Source: Brevundimonas sp. UBA2388
Lineage (GTDB): Bacteria; Pseudomonadota; Alphaproteobacteria; Caulobacterales; Caulobacteraceae
Assembly: GCA_002343425.1 (NCBI GenBank)
Contig: DDSO01000059.1
Location: 51,981-94,664 of the forward strand
DNA: 42,684 nt
Direction of reading: 5' to 3'
The notes beneath the pieces are model-generated. The model was given only the letters and a program-made list of their open reading frames with translations. It made no database searches and was not told the origin of the DNA. The stretch's first letter is position 1; every line of letters starts with the position of its first letter. Of this stretch, positions 25,600-34,446 are shown in pieces. Made by a program: the position numbers and the translations under genes.

Positions 25600-25630
25600 G
25601 GCTGGCCGGGCGCAACGCAAACATGCACGC

Positions 25631-25987
25631 ATGTCGGATGATGAAATCTATAAGGCGTTCGGGCGGTCGGTCGCTGCGCGGCGCCGGGAGCTGGATCTCA
25701 CCCAGGCCAAGCTGGCCGCGCGAGTGGGGATGTCGCGCGCCTCCATCGCCAACATTGAGAGTGGCCGCCAAAATGTTCTGCTTCATCATGTCTACAGCCT
25801 CGCGTCGGCGCTCGCCGTGGCCAAGCTGGCTGACATCCTACCGGCCCCTGTCCGCCCCATCCGTCATGATGATCTCGAAGTGATCAGGTGGGACGACACG
25901 GTCGCGGTCACCTCCCAGACACGCGCCCAGATCACCGACATGATCGCGAGCGCCATGGGACAGCGCGGCCAGAAGGTAGGGTCGTGA
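25631..25987 (+). CDS. XRE-family repressor (CapH-like candidate)
   Basis: A 118-residue protein with an N-terminal helix-turn-helix: LDLTQAKLAARVGMSRASIA plus NIESGRQNV, typical XRE/Cro. The C-terminal 50 residues are of no known family. Its stop overlaps the GTG start of an ImmA/IrrE peptidase gene, the usual repressor-protease pairing, in which the protease cleaves the repressor. Located divergently from a CBASS operon, the pair matches the architecture of CapH and CapP, known to derepress CBASS after DNA damage. Here that role is inferred from position. It probably also represses its own operon, which includes exonuclease I. Confidence 0.88.
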   Translation: MSDDEIYKAFGRSVAARRRELDLTQAKLAARVGMSRASIANIESGRQNVLLHHVYSLASALAVAKLADILPAPVRPIRHDDLEVIRWDDTVAVTSQTRAQITDMIASAMGQRGQKVGS

Positions 25988-26505
25988 CCGTCACGGTAGA
26001 GCAGGCTCGGGAGAAGGCACGCGCGGTTCTTGCCGACTTTGGCGTCAAAAGCGCGCCCGTGCCGATCGAGCGGATCATCAAGGCGCGCAACATCGCGCTC
26101 CAGTATGCGCCGTTGGACGAGGCCCTTTCGGGCATGGCCTACATCAAGGACGGGGTGGGCATTATCGGGGTGAATGCCCTGCATCATCCCAACCGCCAGC
26201 GCTTTTCGGCGGCGCACGAGTTGGCCCACCACGAGCTTCATGCGCCTCTCATCGAGAAGGCCGTTCACGTCGACAGCGGTCTGCGGGTGCTGTTCCGGGA
26301 CGAGGTGTCCGCACAGGGTACGGACGATGTCGAGATTCAGGCGAACGCCTTCGCGGCCGAACTGTTGATGCCACGGGATCTGCTGAGAGCCGCGCTCGAC
26401 GGCGGCGGCATAGACATGGATGACGACAACGCCGTCGAGGCCTTGGCCCGGAAGTTCCGAGTGAGCGCCTCCGCGATGCGGTACCGCTTGGCTAGCGGCC
26501 TCTAG
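25984..26505 (+). CDS. ImmA/IrrE metallopeptidase (CapP-like candidate)
   Basis: A 173-residue protein from a GTG at 25984 that overlaps the XRE stop (GTGA). It carries the zinc motif HELAH (78-82) in FSAAHELAHHELH, a third ligand candidate E117 in DVEIQANAFAAELLMP, and the C-terminal helical region with LARKFRVSASAMRYRL, all standard for the ImmA/IrrE family. Such proteases cleave a partner XRE repressor. CapP is known to be stimulated by single-stranded DNA, so the same may hold here. The next gene, an ssDNA exonuclease, begins 13 bases after its stop. Confidence 0.9.
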   Translation: MTVTVEQAREKARAVLADFGVKSAPVPIERIIKARNIALQYAPLDEALSGMAYIKDGVGIIGVNALHHPNRQRFSAAHELAHHELHAPLIEKAVHVDSGLRVLFRDEVSAQGTDDVEIQANAFAAELLMPRDLLRAALDGGGIDMDDDNAVEALARKFRVSASAMRYRLASGL

Positions 26506-26518
26506 ACCGGAGCCTGAG

Positions 26519-27961
26519 GTGAGTTTCGTCTTCTTCGATACCGAGACGACGGGCCTCCAAAAGGGCTTCGACCAGATCGTCCACTTCGCAGCGATCCGGA
26601 CCGACAACGATCTGAACGAAATCGATCGCTTCGAGGCGCGATGCCGGCTGATGGTGCACATCGTTCCTCATCCCGCGGCCGTAACCACCAATGGCATTCC
26701 GATATCGCGGCTGACCGATGCGGGTCTGCCGACGCACTACGAGATGATGCGTCAGGTCCGCGCGAAGCTCCTGGACTGGACGCCCTCGATCATCGTGGGC
26801 TTCAACTCGATCCGGTTCGACGAAGAGATGATCCGCCACGCCCTCTTCCAGACCCTCCACGATCCCTATCTGACCAGCCGGAACAACAACTGTCGGGGCG
26901 ACGCGCTCGGCCTGGTCATGGCGGCGGTCGCCGATACGCCGAGCTGTCTCGTCGTTCCTCTCGGTTCGGAAGGCCGCCTGACGTTCCGCCTCGAGGCGTT
27001 GGCGGCGGCGAACGATCTTGACCACGCGATGGCGCACGACGCGATGGCCGATGTCGGCGCGACGCTGGCTCTATGCCGCATGGTGAAGGACGGCGCGCCG
27101 GATGTCTGGCAGCGCTTTGTGCGTTTCTCGAATAAGGCGGCCGTCGCCCAGTTCGTCGCCTCCGAGGATGGGTTCCTGCTGACCGAGTTCTACGGCAACG
27201 AACCCTACCCGTCGCCCGTGGTTTTGGTCGGCGCGGACCCTGAGCAGGCCGCCAATGGCAGGCTCTGTCTCCGTCTCGATATTGACCTCGACGGGCTTGT
27301 CGCCCTGTCCGATGAAGCCTTGAAAGAGGTGCTCGCGGAGAAGGCCGGACCTGTCCGTCGGTTCCGCATTAATGCAGGGCCGGTTCTGACGCCCCTCTAT
27401 GACGTGCCTGACGCCCTGCTCAACGGGCGAACGGTAGACGACCTCGAGACCGTCGCCCGTCGGGTGAAGGACGATGCCGCCCTTTGCGCCCGGATCGTTG
27501 CCGCCTGGGCGGCCGGGCGGACCCCTTACGAACGATCCCCTCATCCCGAGCGTCGCACCCATGACGGCTTCCCGGGGGCGGCCGATGAACTCCGGCGTGA
27601 CGACTTCCATGAAGTGGGGTGGGCTGAGGCTGTCAGGCTCGTCGAGCATTTTGACGACGACCGGCTGCGTGTGTTTGGCCTCCGGCTGATCTACCTCGGG
27701 AATCGCGCCGTTCTTCCGGAGGCGCTTGCCGCGGAGGCGGAGCGTGCGCTCACGGATCGTCTGATCGAGGACGAATCCGGCGGGCTGACACTGACCGCCG
27801 CGCTGGCCGAGACGAACAGATTGCTCGCTGCGGCAACCGAGGAGCCCACTCGCAAGCTGCTAGAAGGCTACAAAAACTGGCTTCTCGATCGAATCGAAAG
27901 AGTCACGGCGTTTCGTCGGAAGCGGCTTGAAACCAAGACCTCGAACGCTGTGCCCTCCTAA
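26519..27961 (+). CDS. sbcB: Exonuclease I (SbcB-type) in the XRE-ImmA operon
   Basis: A 480-residue protein whose whole length parallels E. coli exonuclease I (475 residues): FFDTETTGL with D7 and E9, VGFNSIRFDEEM with D101, and AHDAMADVGATLAL with H173 and D178, completing the DEDDh set. The later SH3-like and helical regions also show matching segments (RINAGPVLTPLYDVP, HDGFPGAADE). Exonuclease I degrades single-stranded DNA 3' to 5'. The GTG start has GGAG upstream. The gene is third in the operon of XRE repressor and ImmA peptidase, facing a CBASS operon; a link to the ssDNA signal of that switch is my inference. A plain DNA-repair cargo gene is the alternative. Confidence 0.9.
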   Translation: MSFVFFDTETTGLQKGFDQIVHFAAIRTDNDLNEIDRFEARCRLMVHIVPHPAAVTTNGIPISRLTDAGLPTHYEMMRQVRAKLLDWTPSIIVGFNSIRFDEEMIRHALFQTLHDPYLTSRNNNCRGDALGLVMAAVADTPSCLVVPLGSEGRLTFRLEALAAANDLDHAMAHDAMADVGATLALCRMVKDGAPDVWQRFVRFSNKAAVAQFVASEDGFLLTEFYGNEPYPSPVVLVGADPEQAANGRLCLRLDIDLDGLVALSDEALKEVLAEKAGPVRRFRINAGPVLTPLYDVPDALLNGRTVDDLETVARRVKDDAALCARIVAAWAAGRTPYERSPHPERRTHDGFPGAADELRRDDFHEVGWAEAVRLVEHFDDDRLRVFGLRLIYLGNRAVLPEALAAEAERALTDRLIEDESGGLTLTAALAETNRLLAAATEEPTRKLLEGYKNWLLDRIERVTAFRRKRLETKTSNAVPS

Positions 27962-28141
27962 CGCTTGCCCGCAACAAGCCCCCTCCACGGCAATCTTCGG
28001 CAACTTTAGGCTTGGATTGGGTCATCCACTCGCGGCGATCTCCAAGCGATCAGCGACTGATGGGTACGCCCCTCAACGTCCGCTGTCTGACCGCGAGCGA
28101 ATGTCCGCTGCTGGCGCAAAGCCGCCCTCCCCTGCCCCGCC

Positions 28142-28171
28142 CTCAGTGCACTTGTGCTGATCTGCACTGAG
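28142..28171. repeat. Hairpin repeat copy 1 between convergent genes
   Basis: CTCAGTGCA (28142-28150) and TGCACTGAG (28163-28171) form a perfect nine-pair stem with a 12-base loop, between the convergent exonuclease and lipoprotein genes. A 28-base stretch (28144-28171) recurs with 24 identities at 29543-29570. It could be a two-way terminator or the edge of an inserted cassette. Confidence 0.6.
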
Positions 28172-28212
28172 CACGCGTGCGGAAGCCTGCCTACGGTATC
28201 GTCCGCTTGATG

Positions 28213-28788
28213 TCAGGTCGACGGCCTGGGCCATTCCAGGCCGCTGGTGTTGAATTCTACGACCTGCACACCGGCTTGGTAGAAGGTCAGCTGAATGCGC
28301 GTGACGGGCGCGCCCTTGACGCCCGTTACAAACCTCTGGGCGTTGGTCACGAATATGATGTTGCTCGAACCATCCGCCGCATCCGTCGCGCTGAAAGACT
28401 GCTGCTCCCCATCCCCAAACCGAATGTTCACTGAGCAGTTGTTGTAGGAACGGCAGATAATCTGGCCGTCCCCGAGCAGCGCCACATAGACGTCAAGACC
28501 GTGTTGCGGCGACTGACGAACACATAGGCGAGCAGCCACGTCGGAATAGGGCGATTGCAGGCGAACCATATTCGTCGATGTCGAACAGGCGACGTGTGTA
28601 GGCCTGTCGGTCATTGGATCGAGATCGGTGGTGTAGGTCCACGGAGACGCCGGTGTGACTGGCGCGGCTGGAGCGGCGGTCGGCATTGGCTCGATGATTT
28701 CAACCTCACCCGTCGGCGTGACGGCTGGCTCGCTGCAGCCAACTAGCGCCAGTGCCACTGCAGTCGTGGTCCAGATCCTAATGCTCAT
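28213..28788 (-). CDS. Predicted lipoprotein of unknown function
   Basis: A 191-residue protein with a clear lipoprotein signal, MSIRIWTTTAVALALVGCSE, a Pro/Ala/Glu-rich linker to about residue 48, then a beta-rich domain with Cys pairs (C68 and C89; C110 and C117) and ends GLEWPRPST. The ATG at 28788 follows GGGGGGAAG at good distance. No family was recognised. It is divergent from the next unknown gene, and the two lie between the two copies of a hairpin repeat. A periplasmic location is likely. Confidence 0.7.
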   Translation of the reverse strand: MSIRIWTTTAVALALVGCSEPAVTPTGEVEIIEPMPTAAPAAPVTPASPWTYTTDLDPMTDRPTHVACSTSTNMVRLQSPYSDVAARLCVRQSPQHGLDVYVALLGDGQIICRSYNNCSVNIRFGDGEQQSFSATDAADGSSNIIFVTNAQRFVTGVKGAPVTRIQLTFYQAGVQVVEFNTSGLEWPRPST

Positions 28789-28956
28789 ACTCACTTCCCC
28801 CCGAGATTCGACGAACATGCCACGGTACGGTTGCGGCGTCATCGATAACGGCTCAGCTTAGCATCGTTCTGGTGGCCGGATTGGGAAGTGCGTTGCCCCA
28901 GCGTTTTCGAAAGCTGTGCGGGGGGCGCATAGCGTGGGTCGGGGGAGAGAAAAGCG

Positions 28957-29538
28957 ATGGACTCAATCACGACTCAAACGGTCGCCGAGAATGGTGATCG
29001 AAGGCAATTGGCTCACCGTTGGGCGTGGGTCGGCGGCGGGGTCTTCCTCGCAATAGCCGTGTTCAACCTGTCGATTTGGTTTCCAGTTTCTCAAGCGCTC
29101 GGCTCGGACGACCGCAATGGCGGTTTCGACCTCCACGCTTACCGATCACTCCTGGTCCATCCGCGCGACATTACGCTCGATCTTGTAGCCGTCGACGCCG
29201 CTGCGACCGTCGACCTCACACGGGGTCTGTTCCAGGCCGCCGAAGCCCTAAAGGACCGGGAATTCGGCAAGGTGACGCTCGCCAGAGGGAGCAAGGCGGT
29301 GTTCGTCATCTCGGGAGCCGATTTCAAGCAACTCGGTGAGAGCGTCGCTGCCGGCGAAAACCCGGTCTACCTACTCCGAACATTGCCTGAGAAGCTGATG
29401 TTGCCCGACGGGCGACGGGCGTTTGGCTCGTGGTCTGGAGGCTGGCTGGGCGTGCTGAGCGGTCAAATGGAGGACCTCAATGTCTTTGGTCCCGCCTGGG
29501 TGAACGGCGAGCCGCCGACCCCACCGACCGGTCACTAG
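28957..29538 (+). CDS. Unknown protein with one membrane segment
   Basis: A 193-residue protein with a single hydrophobic helix near the N-terminus (VGGGVFLAIAVFNLSIWFPV, about residues 25-44) followed by a soluble domain of mixed alpha/beta character and a Pro-rich end (GEPPTPPTGH). The start has GGGGGAGAG about seven bases upstream. It is probably anchored in the inner membrane with the bulk in the periplasm. No family was recognised. The neighbour on the other strand is also unknown, so context gives no function. Confidence 0.7.
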   Translation: MDSITTQTVAENGDRRQLAHRWAWVGGGVFLAIAVFNLSIWFPVSQALGSDDRNGGFDLHAYRSLLVHPRDITLDLVAVDAAATVDLTRGLFQAAEALKDREFGKVTLARGSKAVFVISGADFKQLGESVAAGENPVYLLRTLPEKLMLPDGRRAFGSWSGGWLGVLSGQMEDLNVFGPAWVNGEPPTPPTGH

Positions 29539-29542
29539 CGCG

Positions 29543-29570
29543 AGTGCATTTGTCTTCATCTGCACTGAGC
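29543..29570. repeat. Hairpin repeat copy 2 between convergent genes
   Basis: A direct, imperfect copy (24 of 28 bases) of 28144-28171, keeping the AGTGCA and TGCACT arms but with a shorter stem. It lies between the convergent membrane-protein gene and the DUF6880 gene, so it may serve as their shared terminator. Confidence 0.55.
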
Positions 29571-29606
29571 GACGGCTTGCACGGTTTGGAGACCTCAACT
29601 GCTCGC

Positions 29607-30980
29607 TCACCATCGCCGACGTCGCGGTGACGCGAGCGTCTGAAGCTCGCTCACAAACGACGCATGATCGTCGACCAATTCGCCCTCCTCGAGGCCGCCG
29701 GCGAGCGCCTCCGCCTCCCCGACCAAACCTTGCACCTCTTCCGTGATCCCGCTCCCGAGCGTCACGAGCGCCCTCGCGCGTGCTCTTGTCAGCAGCACCG
29801 CCGCCAACGGGAATCTACCGGCCAACCGCGACGCCCAAAGCGGTATGTCGTCGTGCCCTCCCCGCAGTTCAGCGCGACGAGCCACGACGAGTTCGGCGGC
29901 TTCACGAAGCGCCGGCCAGTTCATCAGGAAGGTCAGGCCCTTCATGACGTCGGGATGGCTTGCCGCGAGCTCGAACGCGCGGTCGAGCGCGACGACGTCT
30001 TCAAAGTCGGGGAGTTTCGCGATCAGCGCGCGCAGTTCGTCGGCCGACAGCGTGCGCTCGAACACGCGCCATCGCGCCTCATCCGCCTCTTCCGTCCGCC
30101 CCTCGGCTTCAAGCACAGCGATTTCGCCGCGCAACCAGGCCTCCGAGGGCTCCGGCGGGTCCCCTCTCCCGCCTCGCCATTTGACGGCGGGGGCGGCAGC
30201 GATCTGCGACGCGTCCAGGGCGTCGCGAGCTTCAGCCGCTCGACCCGCTTCGGCGAGACGTCGGGCGATTTCGGCGGCGATATCTGGTTTGCGGTAGTCG
30301 TCTTCAGAAATCGACTGGATCCAGGCATCGAGGTCGCCGCTGCGATCGGCGAGCTTGCGTACGACAAGAGCAAGACGTCCCGTCGGTTTCGGCCGCCCGT
30401 TGGTGAGGTCGACGAGCAACCGCTGTGCGAGCTCAGGGCTGAGGCTCAGCGAGCCGCGGCCGACCCAGAAAGCCCATGGGTTCAGGCGCGTCGCTAACGC
30501 CTCTCCGAGCACCGGAGCGGCAGTCTCCGGACCGGCCCGAGATGCTACCGCCGCAAGGTCTGAAGAGGCGGCATCATATAGAAGCGGCAGTTCTCCCTTT
30601 GCGTCGCTGACGCGTGCGCTCAGCGCCGGATACAGGTCGAACCAGGCGACGAGACGGTCCAGCGCCAGCTTGATGTCGAGAGGGGCCAGGCGATCGACGA
30701 TGATGCGGCGGAGAGCTTGGAGATCGCTGAGCAGCGCTGGTCGTTTGCGCCAGGAGACGCGCGTCCGGCTCGTCGCAAGTGTGGTCAGCCGCTTGTCGAG
30801 CTCGAACGCGAGGTCGGCCGCGCTGATCTCGGCGGCGAGCTCCATTCGGAGACGGCGTTTCAGGTTCGGATCGCTGTTTGCGGCGTCGAAAAGAAGAGCG
30901 GCGAGACGCTCGGCGCCAAGTGTCGCGAGGTTGCTCTCGGAGACCGTCTTCCTCTTCGGCGCTGGCGATTGTCTGGCCAT
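29607..30980 (-). CDS. DUF6880 family protein
   Basis: A 457-residue protein whose N-terminal 130 residues (SNLATLGAERLAALLFDAAN, RRLRMELAA, WRKRPALLSDLQALRRIIV) match my memory of the DUF6880 pattern. The rest is helical and Ala/Leu/Arg/Glu-rich, like TPR or HEAT-type repeats (EIARRLAEAGRAAEARDAL, WLRGEIAVLEAEGRTEEADE). Its function is unknown. The ATG at 30980 is followed directly by a basic stretch (ARQSPAPKRKT). It stands alone between the repeat-bracketed unknown genes and corA, in a region rich in accessory genes. Confidence 0.75.
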   Translation of the reverse strand: MARQSPAPKRKTVSESNLATLGAERLAALLFDAANSDPNLKRRLRMELAAEISAADLAFELDKRLTTLATSRTRVSWRKRPALLSDLQALRRIIVDRLAPLDIKLALDRLVAWFDLYPALSARVSDAKGELPLLYDAASSDLAAVASRAGPETAAPVLGEALATRLNPWAFWVGRGSLSLSPELAQRLLVDLTNGRPKPTGRLALVVRKLADRSGDLDAWIQSISEDDYRKPDIAAEIARRLAEAGRAAEARDALDASQIAAAPAVKWRGGRGDPPEPSEAWLRGEIAVLEAEGRTEEADEARWRVFERTLSADELRALIAKLPDFEDVVALDRAFELAASHPDVMKGLTFLMNWPALREAAELVVARRAELRGGHDDIPLWASRLAGRFPLAAVLLTRARARALVTLGSGITEEVQGLVGEAEALAGGLEEGELVDDHASFVSELQTLASPRRRRW

Positions 30981-31227
30981 GCTTTCGGTAGACAGCAGCA
31001 GCGGGGTTCAAGGCAAGCGCGGTCGGCCAAGGGTGGCGCGCCAAACCGGATCCGCTCGGTGCGCTCTTCACGATCTACACACTGAGCCGCTGCGATCGGC
31101 CGCTTCGCACCAGGACCAGTTCTTCGACGACAGTCAGAAACACGAAGTTCAACATGCGTCCTATGGCGGGGAGGCCGCAGCTAGGCCCGTTGTGCTGACC
31201 GAACCCGACCGAGGCAGATTTCACAGC

Positions 31228-32196
31228 CTACAACCAGCGGGTCCGCTTGAACCGGACATACAGCCCAATGCACACCGCAGCGATGACCAGCATCACCGTG
31301 GGGTAGCCCCAGGCGCTGTTGAGCTCCGGCATGTGGGTGAAGTTCATGCCGTAGATGCCCGCGATGGCGGTAGGAACAGCAAGGATCGCGGCCCAGGACG
31401 CAAGTTGGCGGGTGATGACCCCCGTGCGTTGTTGCTCCAGCAGACTGCTGAACTCGAAGACCGAACTGAGCACATCCCGCAGGCCGTCAGTCATCGCCTG
31501 AACCCTACGAACGTGGTCCAGCACATCGTTGAAGTAGGGGCGGGCCTCGGGATCGATGCTCGGTATATCCAGCCGGACCAGCTTCCCCACCACCTCCGCT
31601 GTCGGCACCAGCACGCGCTGAAAGCGGATCAACTGGCGACGAATCTCGAAAATGCGATTCACCTCCGTGCGGGCGAGGAAACTGTCCACTGCCCGCTGCT
31701 CCATCGCCAGCACCTCGTCTTCGAGCGTCTCGCCCAAGGGCAGATAGCCATCCACGATGAAATCGAGGATCGCGTGGAGGATGTAGTCAACGCCCTGGTG
31801 CAGCAGTGCCGGCGAGGCCTCAAGCTGCTGTCGCAGCGCGGAATGGCTGCGGCTGGAGTTGCGGCGGACGCTGATGATGTGGCTGTGGCCGACGAAGATG
31901 GCGGTTTCGCCGTAGCGGATGTCGCCCTCATCCAACCATGCCGTCCGGGCCACCACGAAGAGTTGGTCGCCGAAGATGTCCAGCTTCGGCAGTTGTTCGC
32001 CCTTGGCGGCGTCCTCGACCGACAAGGGGTGAAGTCCGTAGCTCTTCTGAAGGGTCCGCAGTTCATCAAGAGAAGGGTCGACAAGTCCGACCCAGACAAA
32101 CTGAGACTTGTCTTCGGGGCAGTCGATCCGCTCGTCGATCTCCACAGGTCGGACGCGACGACCATGCTGATACAGAAAGGCTGCGACAACGCTCAT
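31228..32196 (-). CDS. corA: CorA-family magnesium/cobalt transporter
   Basis: A 322-residue protein with the CorA architecture: a large N-terminal cytoplasmic domain, a long helix rich in charged residues, two C-terminal membrane helices and the signature YGMNF between them, followed by MPELNSAWGYP. CorA forms pentamers that take up Mg2+ (also Co2+ and Ni2+) through the inner membrane. The ATG at 32196 was chosen because family members start shortly before the segment FLYQHGRRVRPVEID. The C-terminal RFKRTRWL is the usual basic end. It is the first of several cation transporters in this part of the window. Confidence 0.92.
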   Translation of the reverse strand: MSVVAAFLYQHGRRVRPVEIDERIDCPEDKSQFVWVGLVDPSLDELRTLQKSYGLHPLSVEDAAKGEQLPKLDIFGDQLFVVARTAWLDEGDIRYGETAIFVGHSHIISVRRNSSRSHSALRQQLEASPALLHQGVDYILHAILDFIVDGYLPLGETLEDEVLAMEQRAVDSFLARTEVNRIFEIRRQLIRFQRVLVPTAEVVGKLVRLDIPSIDPEARPYFNDVLDHVRRVQAMTDGLRDVLSSVFEFSSLLEQQRTGVITRQLASWAAILAVPTAIAGIYGMNFTHMPELNSAWGYPTVMLVIAAVCIGLYVRFKRTRWL

Positions 32197-32488
32197 GGGC
32201 CAACGCCTACAGGGGAAAGCCGGGCGGTAGAAGGCTTCGGTTGATCCGACATTGAGTGTTGCGATCGTTGCGCGTTGTCGGTCCGAGACCAACCTCCTCT
32301 TGCCCGGCTCTTCACACCCCAGGTGCGCGATCCGATCAGCCGCCAAGTTCAAGCCGAGATGGCCGAGACGTGCCTGGACCGGTCCGCCCAAGGTCCCAAA
32401 AGCACTACATTGAGCAAGGTTAGCCGCTGATGCGGCTTTTCAAACCGGATGTTCGTTCCGGCGTCCCCGGGGGCGCCCTGCCCCGCGA

Positions 32489-33472
32489 TCAGAACAGACC
32501 GGCCGTATGGACCGCGTAAGCGATATAGGCGGCGACGAGGACAAAGCCTTCTCTCCGACTCAGCCGTCTTCCGGAGAACGCGAACACCATCACGGCCAGT
32601 GAAACGCCTACCAGCACCCAGAGGTCGAAGGCCATGATGCTGGCCGGTACTTCGGTGGGGGCGATCGCTCCTGTAAGGCCGCCAATAAAAAGCAGGTTGT
32701 AAATGTTGGAGCCGAGGACATTGCCCAGTGCAATGTCGCCCTGCTTTCGCCAGGCCGCCACGGCGGAGGTGACCAATTCCGGGACAGACGTCCCCACCGC
32801 CACGATCGTCAACCCGATGACGGCGTCGCTGACACGGAGCTGCTCGGCAATGTCTATAGCGGCGCTCACCAGAACGCCGCCGCCACCGACGATCAGGGCG
32901 AGCCCTGCGATGAAGAGCAGGACGGCGACAGAAAGGCGACCCCCTGACTGATCCTGCGGGGTCAAGGCCCGGTCGATTTCTTCCATCGCCACGCCGCGAT
33001 CAAAGGCGGCGCTGTGGGGCGCGCCGACACGCTCCTGTCGGTAGGCATAGTAGATGTAGCCTGACATCACGATCAGGAAGGCGATGCCGACTTCGCGGGA
33101 AAGTCCCACGGTGGCGCCGGCGCCCACCAGTCCAAGAGCCGCCAGAACGCCAAGGCCGCCATCGCGCCATAAGGTGCGGGCGTTTACGGCGATCGGCGCT
33201 ATCAGGGCGGCTACCCCCAGGATCAGAAGCGCGTTGGCGATGTTCGACCCGACGATATTGCCGAGGGCGATGCCCGGGGATCCCGCGAGGCTGGCCTGAA
33301 GGCTGGCGGCGAGTTCTGGCATGGAGGTGCCCATGCCCACCACCGTCAAACCGATCAGCATCGGCGAGAGGCGCAGTCGTCCCGCGATCCGCACGGCCCC
33401 GCGCACCAGGAGGTCGCCTCCTGCAATCAGGAGAACGAGTCCAAACAGCAGGAACAAGGCATCGGACAGCAT
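32489..33472 (-). CDS. Calcium/sodium antiporter (CaCA family, YrbG-like)
   Basis: A 327-residue membrane protein with two inverted halves that each carry the alpha-repeat signature: GMGTSMPELAASLQAS with GNIVGSNIANALLI in the first half, and AVGTSVPELVTSAVAAW with GNVLGSNIYNLLFI in the second. This is the bacterial Na+/Ca2+ exchanger family. It would move Ca2+ out against Na+ or H+ at the inner membrane. The start MLSDALFLLFGLVLLIAGGD is typical of the family. No accessory domain is present. It is transcribed in the same direction as corA but about 290 bases upstream of it, so the two are probably separate units. Confidence 0.92.
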   Translation of the reverse strand: MLSDALFLLFGLVLLIAGGDLLVRGAVRIAGRLRLSPMLIGLTVVGMGTSMPELAASLQASLAGSPGIALGNIVGSNIANALLILGVAALIAPIAVNARTLWRDGGLGVLAALGLVGAGATVGLSREVGIAFLIVMSGYIYYAYRQERVGAPHSAAFDRGVAMEEIDRALTPQDQSGGRLSVAVLLFIAGLALIVGGGGVLVSAAIDIAEQLRVSDAVIGLTIVAVGTSVPELVTSAVAAWRKQGDIALGNVLGSNIYNLLFIGGLTGAIAPTEVPASIMAFDLWVLVGVSLAVMVFAFSGRRLSRREGFVLVAAYIAYAVHTAGLF

Positions 33473-33522
33473 TGGGAGGTCAGGCTCTTGGATTACACAC
33501 TAGCAGGCTGGTCGCGCTGCCC

Positions 33523-33936
33523 TCACTGCCAGGGTTCTGGAGCGATGCCCGCAGACCCGATCGTAATGCATCGCTGCCGCACCGATTGCCCGTCTGGCTC
33601 CGTGCGGGGCGCGATGCTCGCGGCGACGCTGTCCGGCCCATAGGTCGCAAGCCACTGACAACCGGTCTGAAGATCGGTCAGCACGAACAGATTTGCCTCG
33701 GCTGTGGGTGTTTTGGTGAAGGTCGCCCCCAGGGCCGCCTGGCGTACAGCCCCTACCGGGTCGTCTATCGCACCCTGTATCTCAGCAGCGCGGGCGTTCA
33801 ATTTTTCCGCGCTGACCTGCGCAGCCGCTGCCGCCTTCTCGATGTCCTGAAGGGCGGACGTATCAATCGGGTCGCATGCGGCAGCAGCGAGAGCTGCCGC
33901 TACGGCGAGAAATGTGGATCGGATCGGTACATTCAT
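33523..33936 (-). CDS. Small predicted lipoprotein
   Basis: A 137-residue protein that begins MNVPIRSTFLAVAAALAAAAC, a lipoprotein signal with the Cys at 21. A helical, Ala-rich segment (LQDIEKAAAAAQVSAEKLNA) follows, then a domain with two further Cys residues (GCQWLATYG and RCITIGS). No family was recognised. It ends about 50 bases upstream of the exchanger gene and on the same strand, so co-transcription is possible. The ribosome site is weak (GGAG about 14 bases upstream). Confidence 0.6.
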   Translation of the reverse strand: MNVPIRSTFLAVAAALAAAACDPIDTSALQDIEKAAAAAQVSAEKLNARAAEIQGAIDDPVGAVRQAALGATFTKTPTAEANLFVLTDLQTGCQWLATYGPDSVAASIAPRTEPDGQSVRQRCITIGSAGIAPEPWQ

Positions 33937-34355
33937 CAGACAGTTGGCTCCGGGAGGTGATGAGGCCGCTGTGCCGGCGGTTGAAGGCTGTGGGGGGTCA
34001 GACGCAGGATATCTGAGGATCGGGGTCAGCAGGTGCGCCCTGAAGAGGAAAGGCCAAGCGCAGCGCGGTCACTTCGCCGAGGCTGTGGACGCTCAGTCAG
34101 GGTGTGGCTGCGCTGGACCGCTGACTCCGAAGGTGCTCCGGGCGGCAGGGAGCAGGTTCAGCACTGATCCATCTCAAACGCGAATGTCGAACGTATGCCG
34201 GCTGGTCCTGCGGGTCACAGTGTCGTCTGTGATCGCCCCGACAGCGTCGACGGGGCGCGCTGTCGACGAACTCCGATGCGCGGCGACCCGACAGGTCATC
34301 TGTGCGAGCTGAACCGCCTCCGATCGGCCGACGGGGTTCGAAGGGGGACCGACCC

Positions 34356-34424
34356 TCACAACAACTCTCCGGGAACGGGAATCCGACGGAACGGTCTGGC
34401 GATCAGGGCCTGGATGTCGATCAT
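34356..34424 (-). CDS. Possible 22-residue micropeptide or leader
   Basis: The frame reads M-I-D-I-Q-A-L-I-A-R then PFRRIPVPGELL and stop. AGAGGAG lies six bases upstream of the ATG, an almost ideal ribosome site that is unlikely by chance at this spot. A large nested hairpin lies 10 bases further upstream on the same strand. It may be a leader peptide, a small stand-alone peptide or the 5' remnant of a lost gene. There is no homology evidence. Confidence 0.35.
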   Translation of the reverse strand: MIDIQALIARPFRRIPVPGELL

Positions 34425-34446
34425 GCGCGGCTCCTCTCGTGTCTAG

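Noticed and set aside
30355..32244. A 629-codon open frame on the plus strand
   Set aside because: It runs antisense through the DUF6880 and corA genes, and its product has no family pattern.
33914..34312. A 132-codon plus-strand frame
   Set aside because: It overlaps the start of a lipoprotein gene on the other strand and shows no domain pattern; probably remnant DNA.
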